NCBI GenBank assembly: GCA_039190005.1
Contig: JBCCYM010000076.1
Coordinates: forward strand, 1-7,663
From: JBCCYM01 sp039190005
GTDB lineage: Bacteria > Pseudomonadota > Gammaproteobacteria > UBA12402
Direction: 5' to 3'
DNA: 7,663 nucleotides
The notes below the pieces were generated by a model. That model was not told where the DNA came from and made no database searches. It saw nothing but the letters and a program-made list of their open reading frames with translations. Shown piece after piece: positions 5,893-7,663 of this stretch. Position 1 is the first letter of the stretch; every line of letters begins with the position of its first letter. Made by a program: the position numbers and the translations under genes.

Positions 5893-6705
5893 ATGACTCA
5901 AAAAAAAATCAGCATTCTTGTACCCAATTATAAAACATTGGAATTAAGTAAATTATGTTTAAGATTATTGCGAAAATATAGCGATCATGACCAAGTTGAT
6001 GTCATTGTGATAGATAATGATTCTCAAGACGCGTCAACGGATTATTTACGAGGATTAAAATGGATTAAATACTTGGAACGTAAAAATGTGCCTGGAGACC
6101 CCGGTGCGAAATCACACGCGCTGGCGCTGGACTTAGCATTATCAAGCGTCCAGACACCTTACGTGTTATCTATCCACACAGATACCCTAATAAAAAAAGC
6201 GGGTTGGCTAGAATTTTTACTTAAAAAAATTGAAAGCAACCCTAATATTGCCGGTGTCGGCTCATGGAAGTTAGAATTCAAACCTTGGTTTAAACGCTAC
6301 GCCAAACATATTGAAAATTTTATAAAGCACAATTGGTATCGATTAATTAACAAAACAGATCATAACTTAGTTGGATACGGCAAAAACCACTATTACCTAC
6401 GCAGCCATTGCGCGCTTTATCGTATGGCATATATTCGTCAATATGGTCTCAGCTTTCTGGGTGATAATGAAGTCGCCGGCAAAACAATGCACCGCAAATT
6501 GTTAGAAAAAGGTCATGAGATGATTTTTTTACCCTCCGAAACCTTAGGACAATATGTCGAGCATATCAATCACGCGACTTTAGTACTGAACCCTCAACTA
6601 GGCTCACGTAAAAAAACAATAGCTCAAGGTCAAAAACGTATCCATAAAATACTGGCTGACCTGAATGCGGAAGCTATTTTAAACGATGACGCTTTGGATT
6701 TATGA
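5893..6705 (+). CDS. Family 2 glycosyltransferase
   Basis: This encodes 270 residues from ATG 5893. A TTG at 5851 in the same frame would overlap the protease gene and add 14 residues before the conserved beginning, so ATG 5893 is preferred although no Shine-Dalgarno is visible. The GT-A fold signature starts at once: ISILVPNYKT (6-15), VIVIDNDSQDAS (37-48) with the nucleotide-binding aspartates, and SIHTDTL (93-99) at the place of the metal-binding DxD. The first Asp of that motif is replaced by His95. SHCALYRMAYIRQYGL (171-186) and GDNEVAGKTMHRKLLEKGHEM (190-210) match the acceptor-side region of rhamnosyl- or LPS-type GT2 enzymes. There is no membrane helix, so it should be cytosolic or peripheral. 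The sugar and acceptor cannot be read from the sequence. The convergent lipid A-type acyltransferase gene makes an LPS or glycolipid role plausible. It is the last gene of the operon, followed by the repeat cluster. Confidence 0.87.
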   Translation: MTQKKISILVPNYKTLELSKLCLRLLRKYSDHDQVDVIVIDNDSQDASTDYLRGLKWIKYLERKNVPGDPGAKSHALALDLALSSVQTPYVLSIHTDTLIKKAGWLEFLLKKIESNPNIAGVGSWKLEFKPWFKRYAKHIENFIKHNWYRLINKTDHNLVGYGKNHYYLRSHCALYRMAYIRQYGLSFLGDNEVAGKTMHRKLLEKGHEMIFLPSETLGQYVEHINHATLVLNPQLGSRKKTIAQGQKRIHKILADLNAEAILNDDALDL

Positions 6706-6712
6706 TTTCCCC

Positions 6713-6870
6713 CTGTCATTCCCGCGACCCTTCGGCCTTTCGACCCTTCGACAAGCTCAGGGGACCACCCTGCAGCACAGGCATAGATGGCTGAGCTTGT
6801 CGAAGCCAAAGAGTGCCCTTCGACTGGCTCAGGGACCCTCCTCCTTAAACAGGCTCAGAGCCCCCTTCAA
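6713..6870. repeat. Cluster of degenerate core repeats between convergent genes
   Basis: Three recognisable cores lie here. They are CCCTTCGACAAGCTCAGGGG (6744-6763), its inverse GGCTGAGCTTGTCGAAGCC (6789-6807), and a variant beginning CCCTTCGACTGGCTCAGGG (6816-6834). A remnant AGGCTCAG lies at 6851-6858. The first two form a perfect 15-bp stem (6746-6760 with 6791-6805) around a 30-base loop. The left end, CTGTCATTCCCG (6713-6724), matches 1480-1491. The AAAACC/GGTTTT arms of the copies at 891 and 2176 are missing, so this appears to be a rearranged or decayed array. It fills the gap between two convergent stop codons, where its large stem could help end transcription from either side. Confidence 0.7.
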
Positions 6871-6875
6871 CAAAC

Positions 6876-7663
6876 TTACTTATTCCCTTTCCAACGCCGA
6901 TGTGACCACAACCACTGCTCTGGATGCTCCAATACCATTTCTTCCAGACACTGATTATATATCAATGTATTCTGATAAATTTCCCGCGCTTCATTCTCAC
7001 CGTGCTGCCAGCTTAATGCAGGACTAAATTCCAAAACGTATTTACCATTTTCATCACGATAGGGACAAACAGGAACAACCGGCGCACCAGTTTTCTTTGC
7101 TAACGCCGCCAAACTCTGATAAGTACCGCATTTCTCACCAAAGAATTCAACCATAATGCCATCACCCTTTTTTACACTGGCATGTTGATCCAAGACAAAA
7201 ATAATATTTTGTTTTTTACGCAGCAAGCGATATACCCTTAACAATGATTTTTTATCTTTAGGAATAATTTTTATGCGACCTTTTTCATAAGCGCTATATA
7301 GAATTTTTTCCAAAAACTTATTCTTTATTCGTTTTCTGATAATATAAGCAAGCCTATTTTGTATCAAACTGATGCAAGCAATGGTACCAAATTCCCAACT
7401 GCCAAAATGACCGGTTAATAACAAGACACCTTTATTTTCTGAAGCAGCTTGTTCAAAGTGTTCTATACCTTTTAAATAGCTACATCTGCCCATTTTCCGC
7501 TTCGAATAGATGACAGATTTAAACACGTCAAACAAAGCCGATAGGAAATGCTGATAAAATAAACAGCATAATTTTTTTAGCTGCTGGTCACTTAAGTCAC
7601 CATTAAATACCCGTCGCATGTTTGCACAAATCACGCGTTTTCTATAAGGTAAAAAGTAGTAAC
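6876..7663 (-). CDS. LpxL/HtrB-type lipid A biosynthesis (lauroyl) acyltransferase, 5' end outside window
   Basis: The stop is TTA on the plus strand at 6876-6878, and the reading frame stays open to the window edge, so 261 residues are visible and the start is missing. The GTG at 7632-7634 is internal: the frame upstream of it reads YYFLPYRKR and leads into VICANMRRVF, the conserved block near the N-terminus of this family. The membrane anchor that normally precedes it must lie beyond 7663. Numbering from that GTG codon, the catalytic HX4E motif is TGHFGSWE (His76, Glu81). Other family blocks are LDQHASVKKGDGIMVEFFG, a segment with APVVPVCPYRDENGKY, and the C-terminal HPEQWLWSHRRWK. Such enzymes transfer an acyl chain from acyl-ACP to a lipid A precursor at the inner-membrane cytosolic face. 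Which position or chain cannot be told; a related lysophospholipid-type acyltransferase is the main alternative. It converges on the glycosyltransferase gene. Confidence 0.9.
   Translation of the reverse strand, partial: YYFLPYRKRVICANMRRVFNGDLSDQQLKKLCCLFYQHFLSALFDVFKSVIYSKRKMGRCSYLKGIEHFEQAASENKGVLLLTGHFGSWEFGTIACISLIQNRLAYIIRKRIKNKFLEKILYSAYEKGRIKIIPKDKKSLLRVYRLLRKKQNIIFVLDQHASVKKGDGIMVEFFGEKCGTYQSLAALAKKTGAPVVPVCPYRDENGKYVLEFSPALSWQHGENEAREIYQNTLIYNQCLEEMVLEHPEQWLWSHRRWKGNK

Noticed and set aside
6686..7027. 113-codon plus-strand ORF over the 3' repeat cluster
   Set aside because: Its first part translates the repeats (Arg-Gln-Ala-Gln-Gly-type peptides typical of such repeats) and its second half is antisense to the acyltransferase gene. 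There is no ribosome binding site.

Overview
The window looks like chromosomal DNA from a moderately low-GC Gram-negative bacterium, most likely a gammaproteobacterium. TrkA and TrkH align closely, from memory, with the Escherichia coli proteins in length and motif order. There is also a secreted beta-barrel-like protein and a lipid A-type acyltransferase. The genus cannot be fixed from sequence alone; an intracellular or environmental gammaproteobacterium of the Legionellales type would fit, but that is a guess.

Layout: (1) Positions 1-346 hold a possible 3' end of an unrecognised ORF (3-161), an extended -10 promoter and a leader hairpin. They precede a small secreted, probably outer-membrane, protein (347-874). 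(2) Positions 875-1054 carry a composite repeat (tandem 23-bp units inside AAAACC/GGTTTT arms) and a promoter flanked by a 19-bp direct repeat, upstream of an SMR-family guanidinium-type exporter (sugE/gdx, 1055-1372). (3) bioY, a biotin-uptake S component, follows with its own promoter (1508-2095). (4) A second copy of the composite repeat, in the opposite orientation (2176-2254), separates bioY from a probable four-gene operon at 2355-6705: trkA, trkH, a site-2-type intramembrane metalloprotease (M50) and a family-2 glycosyltransferase, with gaps of 9, 27 and 16 bases. (5) A cluster of degenerate copies of the same repeat (about 6713-6870) lies between this operon and a convergent gene on the minus strand. 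That gene is an LpxL/HtrB-type acyltransferase whose 5' end runs out of the window.

TrkA and TrkH together form a potassium uptake system: a cytosolic NAD-binding gating ring and the membrane channel. The protease, glycosyltransferase and acyltransferase point to envelope maintenance or LPS and glycan assembly, but no sequence feature links them functionally to Trk. The genes are ordinary families. The least ordinary content is the intergenic DNA: a family of repeats with core CCTTCGACAAGCTCAGG that occurs at least six times in three intergenic gaps, always outside genes, and twice inside a recognisable composite inverted-repeat element. I saw no CRISPR array, tRNA, rRNA, transposase or defence system.
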